Shown here in pieces: positions 44,201 through 53,878 of a DNA stretch of 64,000 nt (positions are counted from its first letter, which is position 1; each line of letters starts with the position of its first letter). The position numbers and the translations under genes are program-made. The notes below the pieces were generated by a model. It was given only the letters and a program-made list of their open reading frames with translations. It did no database searches and had not been told where the DNA came from. The DNA lies in NCBI RefSeq assembly GCF_000718005.1, contig NZ_JODV01000008.1. One strand, 5' to 3'. This DNA comes from Actinoalloteichus_B caeruleus. GTDB taxonomy: Bacteria > Actinomycetota > Actinomycetes > Mycobacteriales > Pseudonocardiaceae.

Positions 44201-45496
44201 GAGGACGGCACCGTCACCCTGGACTACGCGAGCACGGTCACCTCGGAGGAGAGGGTGGTGGCCTGCCTCGGCTACGGGGGCGGCTGCGTCCGGGGCGGGG
44301 ACACCCTCGTGACCGGTGGCGCGGACGGCACCGACATCCTGAACCTGCGCACCGACCTGTCCACGGCCACGGCGGCCGCCAGCTGGCAGGTGGTGGCCGA
44401 CGAGGACGGCTTCCTCAACCTCTACGACGGGAAGAGCCTCGCCGGTTGGGAGCAGTTGGGCGGCGGCGGGTTCACCGTCGACGAGGACGGCACGCTGCGC
44501 CCGCACGGGCCCCGGGGCATCCTCTGGTACGCCGAACGGGAGTTCGACGACTACGTGCTGGAGGCCGAGTACGAGACCTACAGCGTCAGCGCGAACTCGG
44601 GTCTCTACCAGCGTTTCCCCGACCCGCGGGGCGACCTCTCGGTGCCCTCGGACCAGGGCTACGAGGTGGCGATCCTCGACCGGGTCGACGACGCCATCAA
44701 CCGGACCGGCTCCATCAACGGCTACATGGCGGCGAAGTACCTGACCGCCAATCCGCCGTACGGGGGTTGGAACACCTTCGAGATCGAGGTGGTCGACCAG
44801 CAGTACACGGTGACGCTGAACGACCGGATCGTCACCGAGTACACCGGTGACGGCAGTCGGGGGCTGAGCGGTCACATCGGCGTCGAAAACGCCGACTCGC
44901 AGCTGCGCTTCCGGAACCTGCGGATCAAGCCGTTGGGTGAGGACGAGCAGCCGCCCGGCGCCCCGGCGGTCACCGCGGCGTTGGACCCGGCCGAGCCCAA
45001 CGGTGACCCGCACGGCGACTGGGAGGGCACCTACCACTCCCCCGTCACCGCCACCCTCTCCGTGGAGGAGGGCGGCGAGGGCACCGAGATCGAGTACCGG
45101 TGGGGTGACGGCGACTGGAGCACCTACTCCGAACCGTTGACCAGCGAGGAGGAGGGCGAACACGTCCTGGGCTACCGCTCGCGGACGGCGGGGGGCGCGG
45201 TGTCGGAGGAGGCGGAGCTCTCCTTCGTGATCCGCCACGACGCCTGCCCCGGCTCGGATCTCCGGGAGACCGTCCACGCCGGCCAGGACAGCGGCGTCCC
45301 CAACCGGGTCAGGGATGACGGGTGCACCGTCAACGACCTGGTGGACGAGACGAGGGAGTGGTCGGGCCACGCCGTGTTCGTCGCCCACGTCCGCCAGCTG
45401 ACCGCCGACCTCGCGGCGGAGGGGCTGCTCGACACCGCGGAACGGGCCCGGGTCATCCACGCCGCGGTCTCGTCCGACATCGGTCGACGCGACTGA
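41291..45496 (+). CDS. Secreted modular PQQ sugar dehydrogenase with PKD, CBM6-like and 3-keto-glycoside hydrolase domains
   Basis: 1401 aa. Signal peptide MSLSRRRAVTAFAAAALLLP (Tat-like Arg run), cleavage about 30. About 54-485: GSDH/sorbosone-dehydrogenase propeller with CCHVGGDIDFDAEGNLYLSTGD (active-site His) and MGLRNPFRFS. About 491-575: PKD domain. 688-810: CBM6-like (EIDPGDWISYRPMNL). 819-900: second PKD. 1038-1216: DUF1080, now 3-keto-disaccharide hydrolase (FLNLYDGKSLAGWEQ, GHIGVEN). 1225-1320: Ig-like. The last about 45 residues are helical and resemble a FIMAH-type tail. AAAGGA precedes the ATG. Acts outside the cell; the substrate is unknown. Similar proteins often carry a ThuA domain, absent here. 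Confidence 0.88.
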   Translation: MSLSRRRAVTAFAAAALLLPLAGPPAAAQPDDPDDAVHVSSTATLRPYAAVDGDFEKIQLTEDVGEPMALAVAPDGRVLMTDRRGTIKIFDPNSYNVTTAGHIEVYAGEEDGLQGIALDPDFEDNGWVYTYYAPPDPQPRNVLSRFQLDGNTLDLASEQVILEVPTQRDLCCHVGGDIDFDAEGNLYLSTGDNTNSWASDGYTPIDEREGREPFDAQRSSGNTNDLRGKLLRITVQDDGGYTIPEGNLFEEGTEGTRPEIYYMGLRNPFRFSVDQETGRIFLGVVGPDARDAHPERGPEAFDEVYLMDGPGNGGWPYCMGNNTPYVDYDFTNGQSGETFDCANLVNDSPNNTGLAELPPATAADVWYSYGCSDEFPELPCEGGNTAMGGPVYRYDPDLESNTKFPESFDGAHFFYEYSRNFVADVRFDESGEYESMTPFLEELDFNQPMDMEFGPEGSLYVLEYGGGFFTPGTYAGLYRIDHTQGVQSPAVELSVDQTSGEAPLPVSFDASRSTDPNGGELTFAWDFEGDGVDDAEGPTARHTYAENGIYHAKLTVSNTAGRETVQRITITIGNNAPDVRFSTPPDGSMFDWEDQIAYRVEVDDVEDGSIGDGISCTEVTTQTALGHDTHAHPQDNFQNCQGVFSPESGSHSGDANLFWVARTSYSDRGSDGVGSTTSEQEIILQPKTKQAQHFSSSEGISVGDREGAEGGQVVTEIDPGDWISYRPMNLLNIDGVNLRVATGDAEGAVELRLGAPDGELVATLPVPSGDGEFVDLDPVELTDPGGTHELFLVFAGEGSNLFDLDHISFQGLGAAGPRHVEAVGDVDRGPAPLDVAFTAEGEALPEGSSFEWDFGDGATASGDAVEHTYTETGEHTATVTVTDPDGVVRATDTVEVTVHDAVTGTLAVDPAGAELTTDDTHTVTATVSEEARDAEVTLEVYRRSPASPLPPGQDEGVPHLLVERTVGTPDEDGTVTLDYASTVTSEERVVACLGYGGGCVRGGDTLVTGGADGTDILNLRTDLSTATAAASWQVVADEDGFLNLYDGKSLAGWEQLGGGGFTVDEDGTLRPHGPRGILWYAEREFDDYVLEAEYETYSVSANSGLYQRFPDPRGDLSVPSDQGYEVAILDRVDDAINRTGSINGYMAAKYLTANPPYGGWNTFEIEVVDQQYTVTLNDRIVTEYTGDGSRGLSGHIGVENADSQLRFRNLRIKPLGEDEQPPGAPAVTAALDPAEPNGDPHGDWEGTYHSPVTATLSVEEGGEGTEIEYRWGDGDWSTYSEPLTSEEEGEHVLGYRSRTAGGAVSEEAELSFVIRHDACPGSDLRETVHAGQDSGVPNRVRDDGCTVNDLVDETREWSGHAVFVAHVRQLTADLAAEGLLDTAERARVIHAAVSSDIGRRD

Positions 45497-45530
45497 TCGC
45501 ACCGACCGACCAGCTCGGACGGCCCTCGGT

Positions 45531-45564
45531 CCGGAGGGGGGCGGCGCGTGCCGCCCCCCTCCGG
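45531..45564 (+). terminator. Strong hairpin between the two secreted hydrolase genes
   Basis: Perfect 15-bp stem, CCGGAGGGGGGCGGC (45531-45545) with its complement at 45550-45564, loop GCGT. Separates the large gene from the next one, 34 nt further on. Confidence 0.75.
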
Positions 45565-45598
45565 CACCCCATGCCGACAACACGGAGAAGGGAACGTC

Positions 45599-46330
45599 AT
45601 GCGCGCACTCATCACGGCCGTCGTCGCCGGCCTCGCCCTGGTGACCCCCGGTGTCCTCGCCGGACCCACCCCGACCTCCTCGGACCCCTCCACCCAGGAC
45701 ACCCCGGTTCCGGAAGCGGCGGAAGCCTCGGCGCGGGACGTGCCCCGTGCCCTGCGCTGCGCGGGCCTGCCCGGCGGCCTGCCCGGGCACGGCATCACCC
45801 GCCTGTGGGACGGTGAGACGCTGGAGGGCTGGTCGCAGGCCGGTCCGGGCGGCTTCGACGTCGTGGACGGCACGCTCCAGACCCGGGACGGGATGGGTCT
45901 GCTGTGGTATGACCGCGCCCCGTTCGGCGACTACACCCTGTTCCTCGACTGGAGGGTGACGGCCGAGACCGACAACTCCGGTGTCTTCCTGCGCTTCCCC
46001 GACCCGGGTGACGACCCCTGGGTCGCCGTCGACCACGGGTACGAGGTGCAGATCAACGACAACCCCGGCGGCGACCCGCAGAAGACGGGAGCGATCTACA
46101 ACCAGCAGGACGCCACCTCCCACCCGTCCAGACCGGTCGGCGAGTGGAACCGGTACGCGCTGCGCGTCGAGGGCGAGCGCTACCGGGTCTACCTCAACGG
46201 AGAGCTGGTGAACGACTTCACCAGTGACGACCCGGACCGGGGGACCGTCGGGCACATCGGGCTCCAGAACCACGACCCGGACACCCGGACGCAGTTCCGC
46301 GACATCTGGCTGGTCGAGTCCTGCCGCTGA
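45599..46330 (+). CDS. Secreted 3-keto-disaccharide hydrolase (DUF1080) domain protein
   Basis: 243 aa. Signal peptide MRALITAVVAGLALVTPGVLA. One DUF1080 domain from about 65: ITRLWDGETLEGWSQAGPGGFDVVDGTLQTRDGMGLLWYD, NSGVFLRFPDPGDDPW, GYEVQINDNPGGDPQKTGAIY, and GHIGLQNHDPDTRTQFRDIWL. It is clearly paralogous to residues 1038-1216 of the large upstream protein. In studied members of this family the enzyme cleaves 3-keto-glycosides. The ATG follows GGAGAAGGGAA. The terminator upstream implies its own promoter. Confidence 0.88.
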   Translation: MRALITAVVAGLALVTPGVLAGPTPTSSDPSTQDTPVPEAAEASARDVPRALRCAGLPGGLPGHGITRLWDGETLEGWSQAGPGGFDVVDGTLQTRDGMGLLWYDRAPFGDYTLFLDWRVTAETDNSGVFLRFPDPGDDPWVAVDHGYEVQINDNPGGDPQKTGAIYNQQDATSHPSRPVGEWNRYALRVEGERYRVYLNGELVNDFTSDDPDRGTVGHIGLQNHDPDTRTQFRDIWLVESCR

Positions 46331-46388
46331 TCGGGCGCCGCCGAGCGGGCTGACCCGGGGCGGGAGCTGACCTGGCGGGGGACGCCGC

Positions 46389-47156
46389 TCACGCGAGGAG
46401 CGCCCTCCGCCAGGTCTCGACGCGTGCGGCGGCGAACCCGGCCTCCGCCGCCCAGTACGGCCCGTGGCCCTCGGCGTACATCCGCGCCCAGGGCTGCCGG
46501 CCGTGCCGCCACCCCTCCCGGAGGAGTTCGGCCATCGATCTCACCCGCTCGACCACCAGGCCGGCCAGGAGCTCCCGTTCCGGGCCGGTGGCGCCGTACC
46601 CGTCCACCACCAGCCGCAGCCGCCGCTCGGTACCGCCCGGTTCCCACGCGCCGTCCCCGCTCAACGGGACGAAACCCCGCAGGGCGTAGGCGAGGTCCCA
46701 GAGCCGGTCACCGGGCGCGGCGGCGTCCCAGTCGATCAGGTACCACTCGTCGCCGTGGACCAGCACGTTGTAGGGCGCCAGGTCCTGGTGGGCGATGATC
46801 TCGTTCCCCGCGTGCGGGTACAGCACCTGCCAGCGCGCGTCGGCTGGTGGCACGAAGTCGGCGACCGCGTCGTGCAGATCGCGGATCATCGCGCCGACGC
46901 GGTGGGCGGCGGAGTCGGTGGCGAAGGCGGAGAGACCTGCGGGGAACGGGTTGTCCCCGGGCAGGTAGCGCAGGACGGACCGCCCCCGCTCGTCGACCCC
47001 CAGCGGTTCGGGCACCCACGACAGGCCTCGATCACGCAGGTGAGCCAGCAGGGCCAGTACCGCCGGGGTCCACGGCCTCCCCGGCCGACGCACGGTGTCC
47101 CCGACCCGCACCACCTGTCCGGCGTCGGCGTTCCCGCCCGGCAACGGTTCCTCCAC
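46389..47156 (-). CDS. Aminoglycoside-phosphotransferase-like kinase
   Basis: 255 aa, APH/choline-kinase fold. Catalytic loop HQDLAPYNVLVHGDEWYLIDWDAAAPGDRLWDLAYAL gives the Brenner motif (Asp and Asn) and the metal-binding Asp. The N-lobe is short (VVRVGDTVRRPGRPWTPAVLALLAHLRDRGLSWVPEPLGVDERGRSVLRYLPGD). Substrates of such orphan kinases vary widely; resistance is not implied. The GTG at 47156 follows GGAGGG. Function unknown beyond small-molecule kinase. Confidence 0.8.
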   Translation of the reverse strand: MEEPLPGGNADAGQVVRVGDTVRRPGRPWTPAVLALLAHLRDRGLSWVPEPLGVDERGRSVLRYLPGDNPFPAGLSAFATDSAAHRVGAMIRDLHDAVADFVPPADARWQVLYPHAGNEIIAHQDLAPYNVLVHGDEWYLIDWDAAAPGDRLWDLAYALRGFVPLSGDGAWEPGGTERRLRLVVDGYGATGPERELLAGLVVERVRSMAELLREGWRHGRQPWARMYAEGHGPYWAAEAGFAAARVETWRRALLA

Positions 47157-47385
47157 GGTGCCCTCCCGCTCCCTCGACGGGGGAGGGCGGCCCGACGCGA
47201 GGAGCACCGGAGCGGCCGTCGTCCCGTTCGGCCAGCTGTTCCGACCATGATCGCTGGCGACCGGTCCGCCGGGAAGGGGGTGGCGGGGCGTACTCGTGAC
47301 GGCCGGGTCCAGCCGGGCTGGCTGGTCGTGGGTGACGGCGGTTCACCTGGACCGAGGACGCCCCGCTTCCGAGGCCGGACGCGGG

Positions 47386-47423
47386 CCCGCCCGCGTTCCG
47401 GGGTGTCCGGACACGCGGGCGGG
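47386..47423 (-). terminator. Terminator after the small HTH gene
   Basis: 11-bp outer stem CCCGCCCGCGT/ACGCGGGCGGG (47386-47396, 47413-47423) and inner TCCGG/CCGGA, 33 nt past the HTH stop. Confidence 0.6.
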
Positions 47424-47456
47424 AGGCCTAGCCGCGACGTCACCTGGGGGCATCGC

Positions 47457-47666
47457 CTACTTCTTCTTGCTCCTGGTCGCACCGCCACGACCGCGGAGCT
47501 GCACACCGGACTCGCTGAGCACGCGATGCACGAAGCCGTAGGAACGGCCCGTCGATTCGGCCAGGGCGCGAATGCTCGCGCCCTTCTCGTACTTCCTCTT
47601 GAGGTCGCTCGCAAGCTTGTCCCGTGCGGCGCCGGTGATGCGGGCGCCCTTCTTCAGGTCAGCCAC
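47457..47666 (-). CDS. Small conserved HTH protein
   Basis: 69 aa: VADLKKGARITGAARDKLASDLKRKYEKGASIRALAESTGRSYGFVHRVLSESGVQLRGRGGATRSKKK. A single helix-turn-helix (GASIRALAESTGRSYGFVHRVL) in a Lys/Arg-rich chain; near-identical proteins are widespread in streptomycetes and relatives in my recollection, yet have no assigned role. The GTG at 47666 follows GGAAGG. It is too small for an effector domain, so it is a DNA-binding or nucleoid-type protein. Confidence 0.82.
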   Translation of the reverse strand: MADLKKGARITGAARDKLASDLKRKYEKGASIRALAESTGRSYGFVHRVLSESGVQLRGRGGATRSKKK

Positions 47667-47848
47667 CTTGTCCCGCCTTCCGTCCGAGCAGGTCGGGCCG
47701 CTCCCGGGCCCCTGTCGCCGCAATGATCGAACACCAACAGCGTTAATGCCAGGCGATCATGGGAAAACATCGCAAAGTGTTCCCGCCGCGACGACGGGTC
47801 ACGTCACACGCCCGCAACCTGCGTAGACCGCCATTCGGCGGGATCACA

Positions 47849-49477
<1,629 letters not shown>

Positions 49478-49618
49478 GAAAAACTCCGATGCGAACGTGG
49501 TCGAGCGCACACACCAACCGTCATCACCATGACCGGGCCCGCTGCCCGCACCATGCCGACCACATGCCGAGTGTACGGGCCGACGGCAAGCCGATTTCGC
49601 TGCCCGCCGCCGCGGCGA

Positions 49619-50290
49619 TCACCTGTCCCTGACCACGATCTCCACGTCCCGCACGCGCCGCGCGGCCTCGTCGAGCACCGTGCGGCGGGGTTCGCCCACG
49701 TCGAGCACCCGGTCCTCGGCCAGCGCGAACACCCCGGCGAGCCGGCGGTCGGCCCGGAGGGCGTCGAGGGCCTGGCGGTCGCCGCCGAGCACGACGGCGG
49801 ACAGGGCGGCCAGCCGGGGCACGAGCACCTCGGCGACGGTGTCGGCGGCCGCGTCGAGCGCCAGTCGCGCCTGCCCCTCCCGGCGGCGGGCGAACCGCTG
49901 CTGGGACCACCCGCCGGCCTTGTTGCGGCCGTGCACCTGCCGTCGTCCGGTCCGTGAGACGACCACGGCGCCGTTCTCGACGACGCCGACGCTGTGACCG
50001 CCCAGCCGGACCAGGACCAGGCCGATCGACCTCGGGGCGAGCGCGTGGTCCACGAGCGGCCCCACCTCGAGCCCCGGGTACCGGCCGTGCCCCGCGACCA
50101 GCGGTTGGAAAGGCACCAGCACCGTGGCGGTGGCCCCGTCCGCACCCACGACCCGCACCTCCCTGGCGGTGACCTCCGTTCCCGTCACCCCGCCGTGCCG
50201 CTCCGAGAACCGGAGGAACCAGCCCCCGAGGCGTTCCGGGGACACCTCGACCGCGCGGCCACCGCCGGCGACCTGGCGCACCCTGCTCAT
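49619..50290 (-). CDS. acVLRF1 family peptidyl-tRNA hydrolase
   Basis: 223 aa, actinobacterial Vms1-like release factor 1. The eRF1-like domain carries the diagnostic loop GRNKAGGWSQQRFARRREGQ at residues 121-140, the counterpart of the catalytic Gln-bearing loop of Vms1. Flanking strands are LVLVRLGGHSVGVVENGAVVVSRTGRRQV and helices rich in Ala/Arg/Leu. Related Vms1 proteins release nascent chains from stalled ribosomes, so a quality-control role is expected. The ATG at 50290 follows GGAGG. It lies upstream of the ABC-F gene on the same strand. Confidence 0.85.
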   Translation of the reverse strand: MSRVRQVAGGGRAVEVSPERLGGWFLRFSERHGGVTGTEVTAREVRVVGADGATATVLVPFQPLVAGHGRYPGLEVGPLVDHALAPRSIGLVLVRLGGHSVGVVENGAVVVSRTGRRQVHGRNKAGGWSQQRFARRREGQARLALDAAADTVAEVLVPRLAALSAVVLGGDRQALDALRADRRLAGVFALAEDRVLDVGEPRRTVLDEAARRVRDVEIVVRDR

Positions 50291-50664
50291 CCCCGGACCT
50301 CCGCCCCTCGCCGGGACCAGGACGGCGGTGGGCCGGCCGGCCAGCCCGGGTCCCCCCGTCCCGTGAGCGCGCGCGGCGACCTCCGGACTCGCCGGGGGAC
50401 AGCGGGAGGCGCGGCGTTCGCCGCGTGCGGAGTGCGAGGGAACACGGCAGGGCGGATCACGCGACCGAGCCTAGGCCGGCGGGACGCCGCCGACGTGGCG
50501 GCGGGTGCGATGTCGGAGCCGATCCGCTCCGGGTGCGGCCGCCGCCGGCAGGGGCGCCACCGAGCGGCCGACCACCCGCGCCGGCGCTGGATCGGGACGT
50601 CCCCGCGTGCGCGTCCCACCGAGGGCGGGGCGGGTCACGCGGCTCCCGTCGATGCCCACCCGCC
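50291..50664. other. Gap between acVLRF1 and dgt
   Basis: GC-rich; no start with ribosome site and no hairpin with a clear role. I see nothing supportable here beyond a presumed acVLRF1 promoter. Confidence 0.5.
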
Positions 50665-52230
50665 TCAGAGCACGAAGGTCTCGGTCCACAGCCTGCTGGA
50701 ACGACCGGACAACGCGTCCATCAGCGCGGGCACCTGGCCATCGCCCAGCGCGGCGACGAAGTCGACCACGGCCCGCCCCCTGGCCAGGCCGCGCACGGCG
50801 TCGGGGCCCCTGGGTTCGTCACCGGTGGCCCCGACGAGCACCTCCGGTGAGGTCCTGGCCAGGTCCTCGTACTCAACCGTCGCCAGCTCGACCAGGTCAT
50901 GCAGCCGGCGGGGAAGGCGGTCCGCCTCCAACCGGTCGCTGAGCCACTGGTCCAGCGCCTCCACGAGACGGGTCAGGAGCCGGGCCTGCCCCCGTTGGTG
51001 CATGGCCAGGTCGGGCCGCAGCAACACGAAGCGCCGGTGGACGAACTTGAGGACCTGCACCTCGTGCCACTGCTCGGCGGCGAGCGTCACGTGTCCACGG
51101 CGGACCGCTGGTTCCTCGACGACCCGGACACCGTCGACCAACCGGGAGGACCACCGCGAGGAGAAGGCCGCCACCGCCTGCTCCGATTCGACCGATCCGT
51201 CGTAGGGCGCGGCGAGCAGGCCGTCCACGACCTCCTTCCGCACCCGGGAGACCGCCATCGCGAAGGCCTCGTCGTCGACGACCCAGGAGTCCTTGGCGTG
51301 CAACCTCCGCCGCAGTTCCTCGACGGAACGGCCGGGCTGGCGGCTGTGCCCGCCCAGGTCCGCCTCGCTCAGACCCGCCAGTTCCGTCGCCGAGGCCAGC
51401 CACCCGCCGAGCTCGGCGGCGACGGTGGCGTGCTGGAGCACCCCCAGCCGGTAGAAGTCGTCCAGGTCGTGGATGGCGTAGGCGATGTCGTCGGCGGTGT
51501 CCATCACGGACGCTTCGACGGTCTGCTGCCAGTCGTCGATCCGACCCAGGAACGGCGCGCGGGCTTGGAGGAGGTCGTCCAGCTCGCTCACGTACACGCA
51601 GAACTTGGCCGACCCGGTGCCGGGTGCGTCGGGTGGTTCGGCGGCCCCCCGGGGCGGGACCCGCATCGTCCGGGGGTGCGGTCGCGGGGAGGAGAGCCGG
51701 GTCCACGGGTACTTGAGCAGGGCTGCCCGGACCGCCGCGGTGAGGTCCAGGCCCGGGGTCAGCAACCCACCGGCGTCGGTGGTGGTGACGATGCGGAAGG
51801 TCTGGGCGTTGCCCTCGAACCCGTCGGGCAGGCCGAACCGGTGCCGGGCCAGCCGGTCCAGCACCTGTTCGCCCAGGTGACCGAACGGCGGGTGTCCCAG
51901 GTCGTGGGCGAGGGAAGCGGCCTCCACCACGTCCAGGTCCAGGCCGCCGAGCCGGTCGACGGCGGCGTGCTGGCGCGCGTCGGCGTGGATCCGTTCGGCG
52001 ATGCCCCTGGCCACCTGGGCGACCTTCAGGCTGTGCGTCAGCCGGTTGTGCACCAGCAGGCCGCTGCCCGTGGAGCTGACGACCTGGGTGACCGCGCCGA
52101 GGCGGGCGAACGAGGGGGAGCTGGCGACCCGGTCCCGGTCGACCCGGAACGGGCTGCTGGCGAGTTCGGCGGCACCACGGGTGGCGTGCCCGCCGCGGCG
52201 GACCGCCCTGACTTCGGAGTGGCTCGTCAC
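50665..52230 (-). CDS. dgt: Deoxyguanosinetriphosphate triphosphohydrolase-like protein
   Basis: 521-residue HD-domain enzyme releasing tripolyphosphate from dNTPs. Metal ligands: NRLTHSLKV (His66), SLAHDLGHPPFGHLGE (His109-Asp110) and a later Asp in TADDIAYAIHDLDD. EGNAQTFRIVT is also typical. A Pro/Arg-rich insertion at about 185-205 is unusual. The GTG at 52230 is supported by TACGGT ending 7 nt upstream (leaderless). Probably dNTP-pool control. Confidence 0.92.
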   Translation of the reverse strand: MTSHSEVRAVRRGGHATRGAAELASSPFRVDRDRVASSPSFARLGAVTQVVSSTGSGLLVHNRLTHSLKVAQVARGIAERIHADARQHAAVDRLGGLDLDVVEAASLAHDLGHPPFGHLGEQVLDRLARHRFGLPDGFEGNAQTFRIVTTTDAGGLLTPGLDLTAAVRAALLKYPWTRLSSPRPHPRTMRVPPRGAAEPPDAPGTGSAKFCVYVSELDDLLQARAPFLGRIDDWQQTVEASVMDTADDIAYAIHDLDDFYRLGVLQHATVAAELGGWLASATELAGLSEADLGGHSRQPGRSVEELRRRLHAKDSWVVDDEAFAMAVSRVRKEVVDGLLAAPYDGSVESEQAVAAFSSRWSSRLVDGVRVVEEPAVRRGHVTLAAEQWHEVQVLKFVHRRFVLLRPDLAMHQRGQARLLTRLVEALDQWLSDRLEADRLPRRLHDLVELATVEYEDLARTSPEVLVGATGDEPRGPDAVRGLARGRAVVDFVAALGDGQVPALMDALSGRSSRLWTETFVL

Positions 52231-52489
52231 GCCCCCGACCGTAGTACCGGCGCGGTCCGCACCGGTGCCAACACCGCACGCGCCCCCGCGCGCCACACCG
52301 CCTTCCCCCCGAAGGCTCCTCACCGCCCAGGTCCACGGTGGGCTCACGGTGCGCACCCGCTGACCACTACCGGACAGCGGCCGGCGGTACCCGGTGGCAC
52401 TGACGGGGCAGAGAATCGGCGCACTCCCCGGACCTCCGCACCGGGTACCGGGACCGTCCCCGCCCGTCATCGTCGACGAGGAGACCCCG

Positions 52490-53719
52490 ATGATTCCGCA
52501 CGCACGTCGTGTCGCGCCCACGATCGCCGTCCTCACCGCGGTGGCCGCCGGCGGGTTGACCCACTCGCCGCCGGCACCGGACGGCCCGGCGCTCACCCCG
52601 CTCCCGACGAGCGAACCCACCCTGGTCGTCGCCACCGACGGTGACGACGACGCGCCGGGAACCGTGGCCGCTCCGCTGGCGACGATCCACCGGGCCGTCG
52701 AACTCGCCGGACCGGGCGACGTCATCGCCGTCCGCGAGGGCGTGTACCGGCTGACGACGAACATCACCATCGACCGCGACGGCACCCCCGACGCCCCGAT
52801 CACCCTGACCAGCTACCCGGGTGAGCACGCCGTCATCGACGGCGACGGGCTCCCCGCCTCGCACACCCCGATCGGGGGGAGCATCCCGCGACCGGAACGG
52901 GGCGCCATCCACCAGGAGGCATCCCACTGGCACATCACGGACCTGGAGATCATCCGGGGCCCCTACGGGATCTACTGCTCCGACTGCGATGACAACGTCT
53001 TCGCCAACCTGGTGACCAGGGACAACTACGAGAGCGGGTTCCAACTCCAGGGCGAGTCGAGCCGCAACCTCATCCTCGACCTGGACTCGTACGGCAACCA
53101 CGACCCCAGGAAGAACGGGGAGAGCGCCGACGGGCTGGCCATCAAGGAGGGCCGGGGCGAGGGCAACGTGGTGCGGGGCGCCCGGCTCTGGAACAACGCC
53201 GACGACGGGTTCGACGCGTGGATGTTCGAATCGCCCATCACGATCGAGGACAGCGTGGCGTGGGGCAACGGGGAGAACCGGTGGGGGTTCCCTGACTTCG
53301 AGGGCGACGGCAACGGGTTCAAGCTCGGAGGCGGATCCCCCGCCCCGGCCGTGGGCCACCAGGTGCGGAACAGCATCGCCTTCGACAACGCCGTCGACGG
53401 TTTCGAGGACAACGGCAACCCCGGGGCGCACCGGGTGGAGCGCTCGACCGCCTACCGCAACGGCGGCAACGGGTTCGACCTCCGCCGGTCGCCAGCGGTG
53501 CTGATCGGCAACCTCGCGGTCGGCAACGCCAGCTCGGTGTCGCGGGGAACACCGTCGGGGACGGGCAACTCGTGGAGCGGCGGGCAGGACTGGACGGCGG
53601 CGGACCTGCTCAGCGTGGACCCGGCGATCCTCACCGGCCCCCGGTCTCCGGACGGCTCAGTACCCAGCTCCGACTTCCTCGTGCCCGCCGACGGTTCGCC
53701 GATCGGCGCCCGGTTCTGA
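52490..53719 (+). CDS. Secreted right-handed beta-helix protein, PL9 pectate-lyase-like
   Basis: 409 aa with an N-terminal hydrophobic segment (APTIAVLTAVAAGGL), probably exported. Parallel beta-helix: LVVATDGDDDAPGTVAAPLATIHRAVELAGPGDVIAVREGVY, then coils such as ITDLEIIRGPYGIYC. SADGLAIKEGRGEGNVVRGARLWNNADDGFDAWMF matches the catalytic region of polysaccharide lyase family 9, whose Lys acts as base. Likely cleaves pectate-like acidic glycans outside the cell. The ATG at 52490 follows GAGGAG. Not obviously part of an operon. Confidence 0.85.
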   Translation: MIPHARRVAPTIAVLTAVAAGGLTHSPPAPDGPALTPLPTSEPTLVVATDGDDDAPGTVAAPLATIHRAVELAGPGDVIAVREGVYRLTTNITIDRDGTPDAPITLTSYPGEHAVIDGDGLPASHTPIGGSIPRPERGAIHQEASHWHITDLEIIRGPYGIYCSDCDDNVFANLVTRDNYESGFQLQGESSRNLILDLDSYGNHDPRKNGESADGLAIKEGRGEGNVVRGARLWNNADDGFDAWMFESPITIEDSVAWGNGENRWGFPDFEGDGNGFKLGGGSPAPAVGHQVRNSIAFDNAVDGFEDNGNPGAHRVERSTAYRNGGNGFDLRRSPAVLIGNLAVGNASSVSRGTPSGTGNSWSGGQDWTAADLLSVDPAILTGPRSPDGSVPSSDFLVPADGSPIGARF

Positions 53720-53878
53720 ACCGGAGCGGGGAAGGACGACCGCCACGTCGCGACGGCCCCCACCAGGGCCGACCCCGGTTCCAGCGGAACGGCGGTGTTC
53801 CCAGGACTGGCCTCTGGTGGGACGCTCCCGCCACCTCCTGATCTGCGAACCCGCGTCGAACCTGGTGGAATCACACGC

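Noticed and set aside
41300..46273. A very long (1657-codon) open frame antisense to the secreted dehydrogenase genes
   Set aside because: Expected in very GC-rich DNA opposite a gene with G/C third positions; its protein is low-complexity Val/Gly/Arg with no domain, and the sense strand encodes clear domains.
46389..47156. Aminoglycoside resistance gene
   Set aside because: The kinase fold is clear but the sequence does not match a known resistance enzyme; orphan APH-like kinases with other substrates are frequent in actinomycetes.
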